Shown: positions 8,906 to 18,240, counted from the stretch's first letter. The stretch is 64,000 nt of DNA from Pedobacter sp. HDW13 (GCF_011303555.1 NZ_CP049868.1:5828001-5892000); one strand, 5' to 3'. Made by a program: numbers and translations. The notes: generated by a model from the letters alone, not told the origin.

Positions 8906-9316
8906 ATGGAAAAGCTATATACAGCTGAAGTTACAGCTACTGGAGGAAGAGACGGACACATTAAATCTGGCGATGGAATACTGGATTTCGATTTAAGAAA
9001 ACCAAAAGAATTGGGTGGACAAGGTGGTGCCACCAACCCCGAAGAGTTATTTGGTGCAGCATGGGGTCCATGTTATTTGGGAGCTTTAGGTTCTATAGCC
9101 GAACGCGAAGGTATAGATGTAAGTGAAGCAAATGTAAAAGTTTTGGTTTCGTTTAATAAAGATGGAAATTCATTTGTGCTTTCTGCCGATCTGGATGTAC
9201 ATATCCCGGGCATCTCTCATGAAGAAGCACAGTCGCTGGCAGAAAAGGCGCACAGAACCTGCCCTTATTCTAAAGCTACTAAAGGGAATATCGAGGTTAG
9301 GGTTACTGCGGTGTAG
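8906..9316 (+). CDS. Organic hydroperoxide resistance protein (Ohr/OsmC family)
   Basis: This 136-residue cytoplasmic thiol peroxidase reduces organic and fatty-acid hydroperoxides. Two catalytic cysteines are visible, C56 (GPCYLGAL) and C119 (RTCPYSKAT), with the family's GGRDGH loop near residue 15, whose arginine supports the peroxidatic cysteine. The length is normal for Ohr. The gene stands alone and is followed by a palindromic repeat and a terminator that belongs to the opposite strand. Ohr genes are often controlled by an OhrR repressor, but none is seen nearby. Confidence 0.93.
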   Translation: MEKLYTAEVTATGGRDGHIKSGDGILDFDLRKPKELGGQGGATNPEELFGAAWGPCYLGALGSIAEREGIDVSEANVKVLVSFNKDGNSFVLSADLDVHIPGISHEEAQSLAEKAHRTCPYSKATKGNIEVRVTAV

Positions 9317-9342
9317 GTCCTTGTACAAACCTACATGATAGT

Positions 9343-9424
9343 CGTCATCTCGACCGAAGCGCAGCGAAATGGAGAGATCTTTAATTAGATTTCTCGACTA
9401 CGTTTCACTTCGCTCGAAAGGACG
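9343..9424. repeat. 82-bp imperfect palindromic repeat, copy 1
   Basis: The element runs from CGTCATCTCGACCGAAGCG to CGCTCGAAAGGACG. The ends are inverted complements with mismatches, and the centre is an AT-rich loop (TTTAATTAG). It is nearly identical to 46421-46502 and related to 56840-56923. All three are intergenic. It resembles REP/MITE-like elements of Bacteroidota; no transposase is linked. Confidence 0.8.
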
Positions 9425-9465
9425 AGCTACAATAAATATGTATTTCTTCAAGAAAAATTTCCTTT

Positions 9466-9512
9466 AAACACAAAAGATCCCGATTAAAAACCGGAACCTT
9501 TTGTGTTTTTAT
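9466..9512 (-). terminator. Intrinsic terminator after bioB
   Basis: AAACACAAAAG (9466-9476) pairs with CTTTTGTGTTT (9498-9508) across a loop of about 21 nt. A short T-tract follows on the plus strand and also on the minus strand, so it could stop transcription leaving bioB and any readthrough from the Ohr gene. Confidence 0.6.
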
Positions 9513-9539
9513 CAAAGTCAGCTGTCAACTGGCTTAAAA

Positions 9540-10541
9540 TTATATCGCTTCTTCTTTAACCAAAGTATTAGCCGGACGGCCGTTTTTAAAAGCATCGCGG
9601 GTTTTTAATCCCAATAGTTCGAACATGGCCATATCATCAACAAAAGCCGGGTTTGGTGTAGTTAGCAATTTATCACCTGCAAAAATAGAACTTGCACCTG
9701 CCATAAAACAGAAAGCCTGCTCTAATGTGCTCATTTCATTTCTTCCGGCAGATAAACGTACCACTGAATTTGGCATTACAATACGTGCAGTAGCAATCAT
9801 CCTTACCATATCCCAGATCGGTACACGGGGTTGATTTTCTAAAGGCGTTCCTTTAACAGGTACCAAAGCATTAACCGGCACCGACTCCGGATGTGTTTCC
9901 ATATTTGATAAAGTCTGTAGCATCGAAACGCGGTCTTCTACGGTTTCACCTAAACCAATAATACCACCGCTACATACGGTTAATTTAGCTTTACGTACAT
10001 TATGAATGGTATTTAAACGGTCATCGTAAGTTCTGGTCGAGATAATACGTTTGTAATCATCTTCAGAAGTATCCAGATTATGGTTATAAGCATATAAACC
10101 GGCATCAGCTAAACGTTGTGCCTGATCTTCTGTAAGCATACCCAGGGTACAGCAAACCTCCATATCCATATCGTTAACAGCTTTAACCATATCAATAACA
10201 CGGTCAAAATCGCGGTTATCGCGCACCTCGCGCCATGCTGCGCCCATACATAAACGTGATGCACCACCCTCTTTTGCTTTTACTGCAGCGCTCACCACCT
10301 GGCTAACCTGCATCATAGGCTGTACTTCTACATCCGTATGGTAACGGGCAGCCTGCGGGCAGTAAGAACAGTCTTCTTTGCAGCCACCTGTTTTGATAGA
10401 AATCAATGAGCTTACCTGAACCTCATTGTAATCTTTATTCGCTCTGTGTATGCTTGCTGCTTCGTAAACCAGATCTAAAAATGGTCTATTGTAAATTTCG
10501 TATATTTCTTCTTTTGTCCAATCGTGTCTTGTCGTTTGCAT
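9540..10541 (-). CDS. bioB: Biotin synthase
   Basis: This 333-residue radical-SAM enzyme inserts sulfur into dethiobiotin, the last step of biotin synthesis. The SAM-binding [4Fe-4S] ligands C54, C58 and C61 are in GGCKEDCSYCPQ. Other family motifs are YNHNLDTSEDDY, the GGIIGLGET loop and the conserved RLSAGR arginine motif. Length is normal. It starts 21 bp after the mgtE stop codon on the same strand and probably shares its transcript. No other bio genes lie in the window. Confidence 0.97.
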   Translation of the reverse strand: MQTTRHDWTKEEIYEIYNRPFLDLVYEAASIHRANKDYNEVQVSSLISIKTGGCKEDCSYCPQAARYHTDVEVQPMMQVSQVVSAAVKAKEGGASRLCMGAAWREVRDNRDFDRVIDMVKAVNDMDMEVCCTLGMLTEDQAQRLADAGLYAYNHNLDTSEDDYKRIISTRTYDDRLNTIHNVRKAKLTVCSGGIIGLGETVEDRVSMLQTLSNMETHPESVPVNALVPVKGTPLENQPRVPIWDMVRMIATARIVMPNSVVRLSAGRNEMSTLEQAFCFMAGASSIFAGDKLLTTPNPAFVDDMAMFELLGLKTRDAFKNGRPANTLVKEEAI

Positions 10542-10562
10542 TCGGATCAGGATTTGTTTAAG

Positions 10563-11911
10563 CTATAGTAAAAGTTTGCTGGCTAAACCTAAAATTAACA
10601 GGAAGCCAAAAACATCGGTAAAAGTAGTAATAATTATAGATGATGCAATGGCAGGATCGATGCCCACCCTTTTTAAGATTAGCGGAATACCAGCCCCGGT
10701 AATGCCTGCAATAATCAGGTTCCCAGTCATTGCCAGGAAGATAACCAGGCCCAGCATCGGATTTCCATCAAAAAAGAAGGCAAAAATAAATACAATTAAT
10801 CCGTTAGAAGCTCCGTTGATTAAACCTACTGTAAACTCTTTTAAAACGGTTCGGTAGGCTTGCTTGTCGGTCAAATCGTAAAGAGAAATACGCCTTACCG
10901 TTACTGCGAGGGCTTGTGTAGCTGCATTACCGCCCATACCTGCAATAATGGTCATGTAGGCCGCTAATGAAGGAATTAATTTAATGGTTGGATCGAAATA
11001 CCGCACTACCGATGAGGCTAAAAAAGCCGTACCTAAATTGATGATTAACCAGGGCAAACGCGATTTCACCGCCTCTACCCAGTTACCGCTCAATTCCTCG
11101 TCTTCTGATACCCCGAAATTTTAAGGATATCCTCGGTACTCTCCGCTTCCATTACATCGATTACATCATCGAAAGTTACCCTTCCGAGTAGTTTCTGGTG
11201 ATCGTCTATAACCGGGATACTGGTTAAATTGTATTGCGAAATTAAATTAGCTACTTCTTCCTGGTCGGTATCGGGATGCACATAAACGGCATCAACCTTT
11301 ACCAGCTCGGTTATTTTGGCATTGTGCTTGGCTTTGATAATATCTTTAAGCGATACAATGCCTTTAAAAATCTCCTCATCATCCACCACGTAAATGGTGT
11401 AAAACTCTTCCATTTCCTCGCTCTGACGGATGATCTCGTCGATTGCGTCTTTTTTGGTGAGGTTAATATTTACACAGATCAGCTCTGTGTTCATCAATCC
11501 ACCCGCAGTTTTCTCGTCGTAGGTTAACAGGTTTCTGATCTCAGAAGCATGGTCATCTTCCAGGTCTTCGAGAATTTCTTTCTGTTCGTGGTCTTCGAGT
11601 TGCGAAATAATATCGGTCGCATCATCGTAATCCAGCTCCTCAACAATTTCGGTACGTTTATCAGGGTGCAGTTGAAAAAGCAGGTCTTCGGGATGGGATT
11701 CTTCATCCATCTCCGAAATAATTTCGGATGCAGTTTCTGCAGGCAGCAAATTAATGATGTGCTGCTGTTCCGATTTATCTAAACGTTCAAATAAAATAGC
11801 AATTTCTGAGGCATGGTATTCTGCCAAAACCTCTACCAAAATTTCATCACCGGCTAAAATTGCATTTTTAACCTTCAGTACGTCGCTTTTATCTATTTCG
11901 AATGACTGCAT
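10563..11911 (-). pseudogene. mgtE: Magnesium transporter MgtE, split by a 1-bp frameshift
   Basis: MgtE is a Mg2+ channel/transporter gated by its cytoplasmic N and CBS domains. The first part (11911-11090, 273 residues) carries the MgtE N domain and a CBS pair (TIYVVDDEEIFKGIVSLKDI, then SIPVIDDHQKLLGRVTFDDV). The second part (11093-10563) carries the membrane domain (RLPWLIINLGTAFLAS, MGGNAATQALAV). The break is at CCCC 11111-11114: one more C restores ISG-VSEDEELSGNWVEA and gives 449 residues, close to the roughly 450 of the family. The second part has no ATG of its own, only TTG. A sequencing or assembly error is more likely than a real pseudogene, since three other genes here show the same defect. 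It probably heads an operon with bioB. Confidence 0.9.
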
Positions 11912-11933
11912 TTATCTCTTCAGCTGGATGTTT

Positions 11934-11941
11934 CAAAAGTA
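11934..11941 (-). promoter_or_regulatory. -7 box of mgtE
   Basis: The minus strand reads TACTTTTG, a perfect TAnnTTTG, ending 22 nt before the mgtE ATG at 11911. It predicts a short leader of about 18 nt. No clear -33 element is seen. Confidence 0.45.
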
Positions 11942-12060
11942 AAGGTTATTTTCAATAATCAGGGCTAGACTACACTCAATTAATTTAATGATTTATCCAG
12001 CTTTTTGAAAAATAAAATTTCAAAAACTTGGAAATGCGAAATTATCTCTATACAAAATCA

Positions 12061-13182
12061 TTATTTAAACCAACCTTTGCGCCAAAAATAAATCACCTGC
12101 AATACCGCAATTATCCCCATTATAATCCATGTCCAGGTGTAACCATGCGGACTGTAAAGCTCAGGCATGTTATCGGGCATTACTTTACCCGTTACCGGAT
12201 CTTCACGACTAAAATTCATGCCATAAATACCTGCTATAAAGGTTAGCGGAATAAAAATAGACGAAATAATGGTCAGTACCTTCATAATCTCGTTCATCCG
12301 GTTACTGATAATCGACAGGTTCATATCAATATTAGCCGAGGCAATCTCCTTTAAAGATTCTATAAAATCAATAATCTGAATACAGTGATCGTAAGCATCC
12401 TTCATATAGGTTTTAGTCAGATCGGAAATTAACGGACTGTCTGTTCTGATAATATCATTCAGTTTATCGCGCTCTGGCCAGGCCACCTTCCTGATCGTAA
12501 TCAGTGAGCGCTTAATACCCTGGGTATCGTACATAATCCGCTTATCCGGGTTATCGAACAGCCGGTCTTCAATTGCATCCAGTTCTTCACCCCAAAAGTT
12601 CAAAAGCGCGAAATAATTATCAACGATCACATCCATAATGGCATACATCAGGTAGCTGCTGCCACCAATCCGGATATTCCCCTTGCCTATTTCCAAACGT
12701 TTCCTTACCGGCTCAAAACAATCGGCATAAGTTTCCTGAAAAGTAATTAAGGTTCGTTCGGAAAGGATAAATGAGATCTGATCGTTATTTAAAACTCCCT
12801 CATCGTTTAAATACAAGTGGCGGCTTACCGAAAAAATGTATTTGTCGTTATCGTATTCATCTAATTTTGGTCGCTGGTAAGAACTGGTAATGTCTTCTAA
12901 AACCAATCGGCTGATGTCATATTTCGAATATAGGGTTTCAAATATGGTTGGGTCACCCAGGCCCTTAATATCAAACCAATAATTAAAATCCTTGCTTTCA
13001 ATCAGTTTATCAATGTTATTAATATTGTCTAATTCTACTTTCTTATAGCTTTTATCGTTATAAGTATGCAATACAATAATTGGTTTTAAAGCATCTTCAT
13101 CAATAGCATATAAACCCGGACTAGTGCCTGGTGCCGGCACTTTGTAGTGCTTATGCCTGTTACGTGGTTTGTTTTTCCCCAT
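12061..13182 (-). CDS. corA: CorA family magnesium/cobalt transporter
   Basis: This 373-residue inner-membrane divalent cation channel has the CorA signature YGMNF (about residues 325-329) at the end of the first of two C-terminal transmembrane helices (IISSIFIPLTFIAGIYGMNF; then TWTWIIMGIIAVLQVIYFW). A long alpha/beta cytoplasmic domain comes before. The acidic loop between the helices (DPVTGKVMPDNMPE) is somewhat longer than in short CorAs. It starts 2 bp after the WbqC-like gene and lies beside mgtE, so two unrelated Mg2+ transport families are neighbours. Confidence 0.94.
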   Translation of the reverse strand: MGKNKPRNRHKHYKVPAPGTSPGLYAIDEDALKPIIVLHTYNDKSYKKVELDNINNIDKLIESKDFNYWFDIKGLGDPTIFETLYSKYDISRLVLEDITSSYQRPKLDEYDNDKYIFSVSRHLYLNDEGVLNNDQISFILSERTLITFQETYADCFEPVRKRLEIGKGNIRIGGSSYLMYAIMDVIVDNYFALLNFWGEELDAIEDRLFDNPDKRIMYDTQGIKRSLITIRKVAWPERDKLNDIIRTDSPLISDLTKTYMKDAYDHCIQIIDFIESLKEIASANIDMNLSIISNRMNEIMKVLTIISSIFIPLTFIAGIYGMNFSREDPVTGKVMPDNMPELYSPHGYTWTWIIMGIIAVLQVIYFWRKGWFK

Positions 13183-13184
13183 AA

Positions 13185-13796
13185 TTATAAATATAACCGG
13201 GCCTGTGGGCCCTGATTGAATAACAAATCAACAATGCTTAAGTTGGGCAAAAATTGATGCCGGTCTTCAAATACCTGATAATACGGCTTATTATTTACCA
13301 TATCTTCTTCCTTTTTAGGGTTCATCATCCCCCTATAATCGAGCTCCGGTGGTACCGTATCGTTATATTCGTTGGTAGTATTCATGATAACGGGCAGTTT
13401 GAGTTTTTTATTTAACCATTCTATCAGCTCGAGGTTATAATCGAACAAAAACTCAAATTTTTCATGATAAAAGCGTGATAGCTCGTCTTCGTAATATTCA
13501 AAATATGCGGAACTTCTGTAACAGCCCTCTAAACTAAGCCAATGTAAACGCTGCCATTTAAAATCGTAGCTAATGCGCACGTCTTTCATTTTGGTATGCG
13601 TTTTTGAACCTTTAACCACAGGCACGGTAAGATCTAGCTTCCCGTTAGGCGAATAAATACTGGCCCGGTTCCGGTACGTTTGCTTAGCCAAATGTTCGTG
13701 TTTTTCAATTAAAAAATCTGGCCCCAGCTTTTGCAATAAACTAAAATAACCAACTGGTGGAAGATAAAATAATGGAAGTATAGCTGTATTCTGCAT
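13185..13796 (-). CDS. WbqC-like family protein
   Basis: This 203-residue protein matches the WbqC family: ILPLFYLPPVGYF at the start, then HEHLAKQTYRNRASI and GKLDLTVPVVKG. WbqC genes often occur in O-antigen and surface polysaccharide loci and are called formyl- or acyltransferase-like, but the biochemical role is not settled. It is the first gene of a minus-strand pair with corA (2 bp apart). Confidence 0.85.
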   Translation of the reverse strand: MQNTAILPLFYLPPVGYFSLLQKLGPDFLIEKHEHLAKQTYRNRASIYSPNGKLDLTVPVVKGSKTHTKMKDVRISYDFKWQRLHWLSLEGCYRSSAYFEYYEDELSRFYHEKFEFLFDYNLELIEWLNKKLKLPVIMNTTNEYNDTVPPELDYRGMMNPKKEEDMVNNKPYYQVFEDRHQFLPNLSIVDLLFNQGPQARLYL

Positions 13797-14055
13797 TTGA
13801 AAATTTATGTTTGTAGCTGAAACGTTTAAAAATAATGATTTAAAGAGGGATTTCGCATTCTGGCCTGTTTTTTATACCAGCTATAACGCTTTACACCTTC
13901 CCTGCTATTTTTTTGCAAGATTACTACATTATCTGCTTTATTTAAGCAATGGGTTTAGAAAAATTATAGTAATCGTCCTTATTTTTAAATTTTATTAAAA
14001 GATGATTTGGTTCCGTAGCGATAAACAAGCGGAAATTTAACCCGAAATAAAAAGA

Positions 14056-15069
14056 ATGAGTCCTTCTGTAGCCATTGTAATTTTAAACTGGAATGGAAAA
14101 GCATATTTAGAAAAATTTTTGCCCGGAATTTTGCAGAGCAAGTATGATAACCTGCAAATTGTTGTAGGAGACAATGCCTCGACCGACGATTCTGTTGCTT
14201 TTGTACAAGAAAATTTCCCCAGCATTAAAATTATCCGGAACGAGGTTAATTATGGCTTTGCAGGCGGCTACAACAAGGTTTTAGAACGTGTTGAGGCAGA
14301 TTATTTTATTCTGCTCAACTCAGATGTAGAAGTTACCCTTAACTGGATACAGCCAGTTATCGATTTAATGGAAAGTGATGCGCAAATTGCAGCTGCACAG
14401 CCTAAAATAAAATGGTACAGCGACAAAAACCAGTTCGAATATGCAGGTGCAGCCGGTGGATACCTTGATATTTACGCTTTCCCGTTTTGCCGCGGAAGGT
14501 TGTTCAACGTTTACGAACAAGATAATGGCCAATACAACAATACCCAAGAAGTGTTTTGGGCCAGTGGTGCAGCGTTTTTCATTAAAAGTAAATGCTGGAA
14601 AGAAGCTGGCGGACTAGATGCTGACCTTTTTGCGCACATGGAAGAAATAGACCTCTGCTGGCGCTTAAAAAACCTGAATTATAAAATCATGTACTGTCCC
14701 GATGCAGAAGTGTACCATGTGGGTGGCGGTACTTTGCAGACCGAGAATCCTTTTAAAACCTACCTTAATTTCAGGAATAACCTCATTATTATGCAAAAAA
14801 ACCTGCCTGCAAGCGATGCCGTTTTCAGGATTTTTATCAGGATGTGTATAGATTTTGTAGCCTGGTGGCACTTCCTGCTAAGTGGAAAACCTAAATTTAC
14901 CATGGCGGTAAGCAAAGGGCACTGGCATTTCTTAAAATCGCTAACTAAAACAAATAAAAAACGAAAAGCCTTTCAAAAGCCTTATGCTACACATCAGGGT
15001 GTATTTAACAACAGCGTGGTTTGGGCATTTTTTATCCGGAAGATTAAGTACTTTTCTGCTTTAAAATAA
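14056..15069 (+). CDS. GT2 family glycosyltransferase
   Basis: This 337-residue glycosyltransferase has a GT-A fold: N-terminal VAIVILNWNG, then GDNASTDDS, NYGFAGGYN and the DxD-type metal site LLNSDVEV. Downstream the acceptor-side motif HMEEIDLCWRL is typical of rhamnosyltransferase-like (WbbL/RfbF) members. The last third is basic with a hydrophobic segment (about 265-285), suggesting membrane association. It probably adds a sugar to a lipid-linked or surface glycan; donor and acceptor cannot be read from sequence. Transcribed alone; a TATGTTTG box about 240 bp upstream (13807-13814) might be its promoter. Confidence 0.9.
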   Translation: MSPSVAIVILNWNGKAYLEKFLPGILQSKYDNLQIVVGDNASTDDSVAFVQENFPSIKIIRNEVNYGFAGGYNKVLERVEADYFILLNSDVEVTLNWIQPVIDLMESDAQIAAAQPKIKWYSDKNQFEYAGAAGGYLDIYAFPFCRGRLFNVYEQDNGQYNNTQEVFWASGAAFFIKSKCWKEAGGLDADLFAHMEEIDLCWRLKNLNYKIMYCPDAEVYHVGGGTLQTENPFKTYLNFRNNLIIMQKNLPASDAVFRIFIRMCIDFVAWWHFLLSGKPKFTMAVSKGHWHFLKSLTKTNKKRKAFQKPYATHQGVFNNSVVWAFFIRKIKYFSALK

Positions 15070-15074
15070 TTTTA

Positions 15075-15180
15075 ACTACAAAGCACGCTAAGCATGGCGC
15101 AAAGAGCGCAAAGTTAGGCATACAAAACACTCTTAAAATCTTTGAGTTTCTCTGTGTAAACTTTGTGACCTCTGTGGTAA
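15075..15180. repeat. Intergenic repeat of the 'cacagag/gcgcaaag' type
   Basis: The segment holds GGCGCAAAGAGCGCAAAGTTAG on one side and CTTTGTGACCTCTGTGG on the other, in partly inverted arrangement between convergent genes. A related short fragment (AAAGCACACGGAGAAAAG) lies at 25244-25261, and the tandem array at 51476 shares the CTGTG/CACAG wording. Such segments are frequent between Bacteroidota genes; the function is unknown. Confidence 0.5.
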
Positions 15181-15193
15181 AAATGCTCATGTC

Positions 15194-15910
15194 TTATTTC
15201 AAAGATTCTTCAATCGATTTCTCAACCCAGTTTACCGTATTCGATCCTAAACCTAGCGTACTAAATTTAATGTAACCCTTTTTATCAATCACAACATGTG
15301 TTGGATAGCCTTTTACGCCGTATTTACTGGCGATAGAGCGTCCTCCACCGATAATGTGATAATCAAAAGGCATTGTTTTTAAAAAAGGTTTAAGTTCATG
15401 CTTTTCATCCAGAGCAATCGCCAGGAAAACCACATCTTTATTGTCTTTATATTTCGCAACAATTTCGTTCAGGTGCGGAATTTCGGCCTTGCAGGGCGGA
15501 CAATTGATAAACCAGAAGTTAATCACATACACCTTTGCGGTACTATCCTTCAAGTTGTATCTATTGCCTTCAATATCGCTGGCCTTAAAGCCATTAAATA
15601 GTTCGCCTTCTTTAAAAGATTCGCTTTCACGTGGCCTTGGCATTTTTTTTACATAAGCCGCTTTCTCATCAGCAGAGAGCTCATAAATCAGATATTCCTT
15701 TTCACCACTATCTGTGAAGGTTTTCCTGTCTTTTATTCCATATTTACCTGATTGCATTAATTTTTTCCAGGCATTGTAAGGATAAACCATCCCATCTTCT
15801 CCTCGTATAACCGATTGTTCGTTAAGAATGGTTCTTTTTTGTGTAGTTTCTTGTGCTTGCCCCAACAAGCAGTTAATGAGTAGAGCAGTTAATATTAGAT
15901 ATTTGAACAT
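15194..15910 (-). CDS. TlpA-like thioredoxin-fold protein, exported
   Basis: This 238-residue protein has a signal peptide (MFKYLILTALLINCLLGQAQ) and a C-terminal TlpA/AhpC-type thioredoxin domain from about residue 105. The redox site is CPPC in FWFINCPPCKAEIPHL, and the family cis-proline is in KGYPTHVVID. Proteins like this reduce disulfides in the periplasm, for example in apocytochromes or metallochaperones. The N-terminal 100 residues are not recognisable. It lies 12 bp before aroQ in transcription terms (aroQ is upstream), so the two may be co-transcribed. Confidence 0.88.
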   Translation of the reverse strand: MFKYLILTALLINCLLGQAQETTQKRTILNEQSVIRGEDGMVYPYNAWKKLMQSGKYGIKDRKTFTDSGEKEYLIYELSADEKAAYVKKMPRPRESESFKEGELFNGFKASDIEGNRYNLKDSTAKVYVINFWFINCPPCKAEIPHLNEIVAKYKDNKDVVFLAIALDEKHELKPFLKTMPFDYHIIGGGRSIASKYGVKGYPTHVVIDKKGYIKFSTLGLGSNTVNWVEKSIEESLK

Positions 15911-15922
15911 ATAATCTGAGAT

Positions 15923-16339
15923 TTATATAAGCAAACTTTCAATAGCCAGGCGGTAACCATTCATGCCAAAACCGGTTAAAACGCCCTGGCAATTCTTACC
16001 CGTTAAAGAAACATGGCGATACTCTTCACGCGCATAAATATTTGAAATGTGCACCTCAACTACCGGGGTTTTAATGGCTGCTATGGCATCTGCCAGCGCA
16101 ACTGATGTATGGGTATAGCCACCAGCATTTAAAATAATTCCGTCGTAAATGAAACCAATTTCATGCAATTTATTAATCAATTCGCCTTCTACATTGCTTT
16201 GGTAGTAATCGATTTCGATAGCCGGGTATACTGTTTTCAGTTCTTTAATGTAATCTTCAATGCTGGTATTACCATAAATAGAAGGTTCGCGTACGCCTAA
16301 AAGATTTAAATTGGGGCCATTAATAATTTGTATTTTCAT
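15923..16339 (-). CDS. aroQ: Type II 3-dehydroquinate dehydratase
   Basis: This 138-residue cytoplasmic enzyme of the shikimate pathway converts 3-dehydroquinate to 3-dehydroshikimate. The opening IINGPNLNLLGVREPSIYG carries the catalytic R17 and Y22; NAGGYTHTSVAL and VEVHISN (catalytic His) follow, then YRHVSL. Length is normal for the dodecameric type II enzyme. Confidence 0.96.
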   Translation of the reverse strand: MKIQIINGPNLNLLGVREPSIYGNTSIEDYIKELKTVYPAIEIDYYQSNVEGELINKLHEIGFIYDGIILNAGGYTHTSVALADAIAAIKTPVVEVHISNIYAREEYRHVSLTGKNCQGVLTGFGMNGYRLAIESLLI

Positions 16340-16432
16340 CTGTTTATAATCTTGTTTTAATGATGATTAAGCTACCGTCATTTCCATAATCTATTCGATT
16401 TTTGAAAAAATCATGATGGTTTCATGATCACT

Positions 16433-16463
16433 TGTAACGTTAAATGTTGTAACGTTGCAATGT
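16433..16463. repeat. Tandem direct repeat upstream of xerD
   Basis: TGTAACGTTAAATGT (16433-16447) is followed directly by TGTAACGTTGCAATGT (16448-16463), each centred on the palindrome AACGTT. The pair ends 23 bp before the xerD ATG, where a regulator could bind. Confidence 0.45.
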
Positions 16464-16486
16464 TATAAAAAATCTCAAATAAAAGC

Positions 16487-17386
16487 ATGCTTTGGCAATC
16501 ATATATTAAAGGTTTTAGATCTTATTTAAAACTCGAGCGATCGTTAGCTGTCCATTCGGTTGAGGCTTACCTGAGCGATATCGAAAAACTGGTGCAGTAT
16601 TATCAATCGTTAGATGAAACTCCGCAGCTTACCGATATCCGTACAAGCGATATCAAATCTTTTATTTCGTGGTTAAATGAGTTGGACATGCAGGCCAGTA
16701 CCCAGGCCAGGGTAATTTCGGGCTTGAAAGCTTTCTTTGCTTATTTGATGATTGAAGAGGTAATTACCAACGATCCAACGGCGTTAATTGAAGCGCCCAA
16801 ACTTAGCAGAAAGCTACCCGATACACTGAATATTTATGAGATCAACGCCTTAATAGCCGCCATTGATGCCTCTAAACCCGAAGGCATGCGCAACAAAGCA
16901 ATAATTGAAGTACTATACAGTTGTGGTCTACGCGTTAGTGAGTTAACTGATTTAAAAATATCAAACATTTTTCCTCAAATCGAATTTATTAAAGTAATTG
17001 GTAAAGGGAATAAAGAGCGTCTAATCCCGATTGGAAGTGAAGCACTGAAGCTGATGGAGATTTATATTAACGAAGTGCGGGTGCATGCCAATATAAAAAA
17101 AGGTCACGAAGATTTTATCTTTCTAAACCGCTTTGGAGCCAAGCTTTCCAGGATTTCGATATTCAACCTGATTAAAAGTCTGGCTGTAGGTACGGGCTTA
17201 AAGAAAACCATTAGTCCACATACTTTAAGGCATTCTTTTGCCACACATTTAATTGAAGGTGGAGCCGATTTAAGGGCTGTACAAGAAATGCTGGGGCATT
17301 CGAGCATCACCACTACCGAGATTTATACGCACATTGACCGCGATTATTTAAGAGAAGTAATTACACAATTTCATCCGCGGTCTTAA
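16487..17386 (+). CDS. xerD: Tyrosine recombinase XerD
   Basis: This 299-residue tyrosine recombinase has a SAM-like N-terminal domain (1-105) and a catalytic domain with all key residues: R149 (CGLRVSEL), K173 (GKGNKER), H245 and R248 (HTLRHSFATHL), H271 (LGHSS) and the nucleophile Y280 (EIYTHID). With a partner it resolves chromosome dimers at dif. It has the length and motifs of housekeeping XerD rather than a phage integrase, and no attachment site or mobile genes are next to it. Its 3' end overlaps convergent prmC by 4 bp. Confidence 0.92.
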   Translation: MLWQSYIKGFRSYLKLERSLAVHSVEAYLSDIEKLVQYYQSLDETPQLTDIRTSDIKSFISWLNELDMQASTQARVISGLKAFFAYLMIEEVITNDPTALIEAPKLSRKLPDTLNIYEINALIAAIDASKPEGMRNKAIIEVLYSCGLRVSELTDLKISNIFPQIEFIKVIGKGNKERLIPIGSEALKLMEIYINEVRVHANIKKGHEDFIFLNRFGAKLSRISIFNLIKSLAVGTGLKKTISPHTLRHSFATHLIEGGADLRAVQEMLGHSSITTTEIYTHIDRDYLREVITQFHPRS

Positions 17387-18240
17387 GCAGGTAAACGGCA
17401 GCAAATCATCCGGTCTTTTCCTTGCATATCTTTTCGTAACTCAATGTTTTCAAATCCTTTACTAACCAACATATCAACGGTTTCCTGACCTAAATATTCA
17501 TTGATTTCAAAGTATAACTTCCCATTAGGTTTCAGGTTTGTTAGCGCAAAAACAGCAATGGCTTTGTAGAAAATTAGGGGATCATCATTACTTACAAAAA
17601 GTGCCAAATGTGGTTCATATTCTAAAACATTATCGTGCATTTCAACTTTCTCTAAATACCTGATATACGGCGGATTACTTACAATAACGTCAAATTTTAA
17701 TTCACTTGAAAAAGTTAATATATCAGCCAAGATAAAATTCACTTCCACACCTATTTGCGTAGCATTTAACTTAGCCACAGTTATAGCCTCTTCCGAAACG
17801 TCTAACGTAGATACTCCTGCCTGTGGCAAATGTTTTTTAAGCGTAACCGGAATACAACCCGAGCCTGTTCCAATATCTAAAATTTTAATATCGCGAACTG
17901 CAAACTGTAAACTGCTATCTGAAATAATCCACTCCACCAACTCCTCAGTTTCGGGTCTCGGAATAAGTACATTTTCATTTACCTTAAATACCAGTCCGTA
18001 AAAATGAGCTTCGCCCAAAACATGTTGCACCGGTTTCCCCATCTGCAAATCGCTAAGCATGCTTAACAATTGCTGTTCGTTAACCAAATCAACAGCTGTA
18101 TCGCGCAGCATCCTCAATTGAGTGAAAGACAAACCTAACACATGCGCTGAAGCAAGTCTAAACAAGGCACTGGCTTCCTCGCCATCATATAAAGCTTTAA
18201 GCTCTAACTGATAAAATGCTTCTAATTCTCCAATTTTCAT
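17383..18240 (-). CDS. prmC: Release factor glutamine methyltransferase
   Basis: PrmC (HemK) methylates the glutamine of the GGQ motif in release factors RF1 and RF2. The SAM-binding motif is DIGTGSGCIPVTL and the substrate-binding NPPY is in VSNPPYIRYL. The N-terminal helical domain precedes VNENVLIPRPETEELVEWI, the typical hinge. The ATG at 18240 gives 285 residues, the family norm; an in-frame extension to 18318 would add a cysteine-rich stretch not expected in the family, so I prefer 18240. Confidence 0.93.
   Translation of the reverse strand: MKIGELEAFYQLELKALYDGEEASALFRLASAHVLGLSFTQLRMLRDTAVDLVNEQQLLSMLSDLQMGKPVQHVLGEAHFYGLVFKVNENVLIPRPETEELVEWIISDSSLQFAVRDIKILDIGTGSGCIPVTLKKHLPQAGVSTLDVSEEAITVAKLNATQIGVEVNFILADILTFSSELKFDVIVSNPPYIRYLEKVEMHDNVLEYEPHLALFVSNDDPLIFYKAIAVFALTNLKPNGKLYFEINEYLGQETVDMLVSKGFENIELRKDMQGKDRMICCRLPA

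Noticed and set aside
11090..11114. Programmed ribosomal frameshifting in mgtE
   Set aside because: No typical slippery heptamer or downstream pseudoknot is evident, and the same defect occurs in three unrelated genes; homopolymer error is simpler.
13807..13998. A 63-codon frame on the plus strand upstream of the GT2 gene
   Set aside because: No supporting family, composition like non-coding DNA, and a -7 box (TATGTTTG) overlaps its start codon.
16487..17386. Possible integrase marking a mobile element
   Set aside because: Length, motifs and housekeeping neighbours fit XerD; no attachment-site duplication or phage genes seen.
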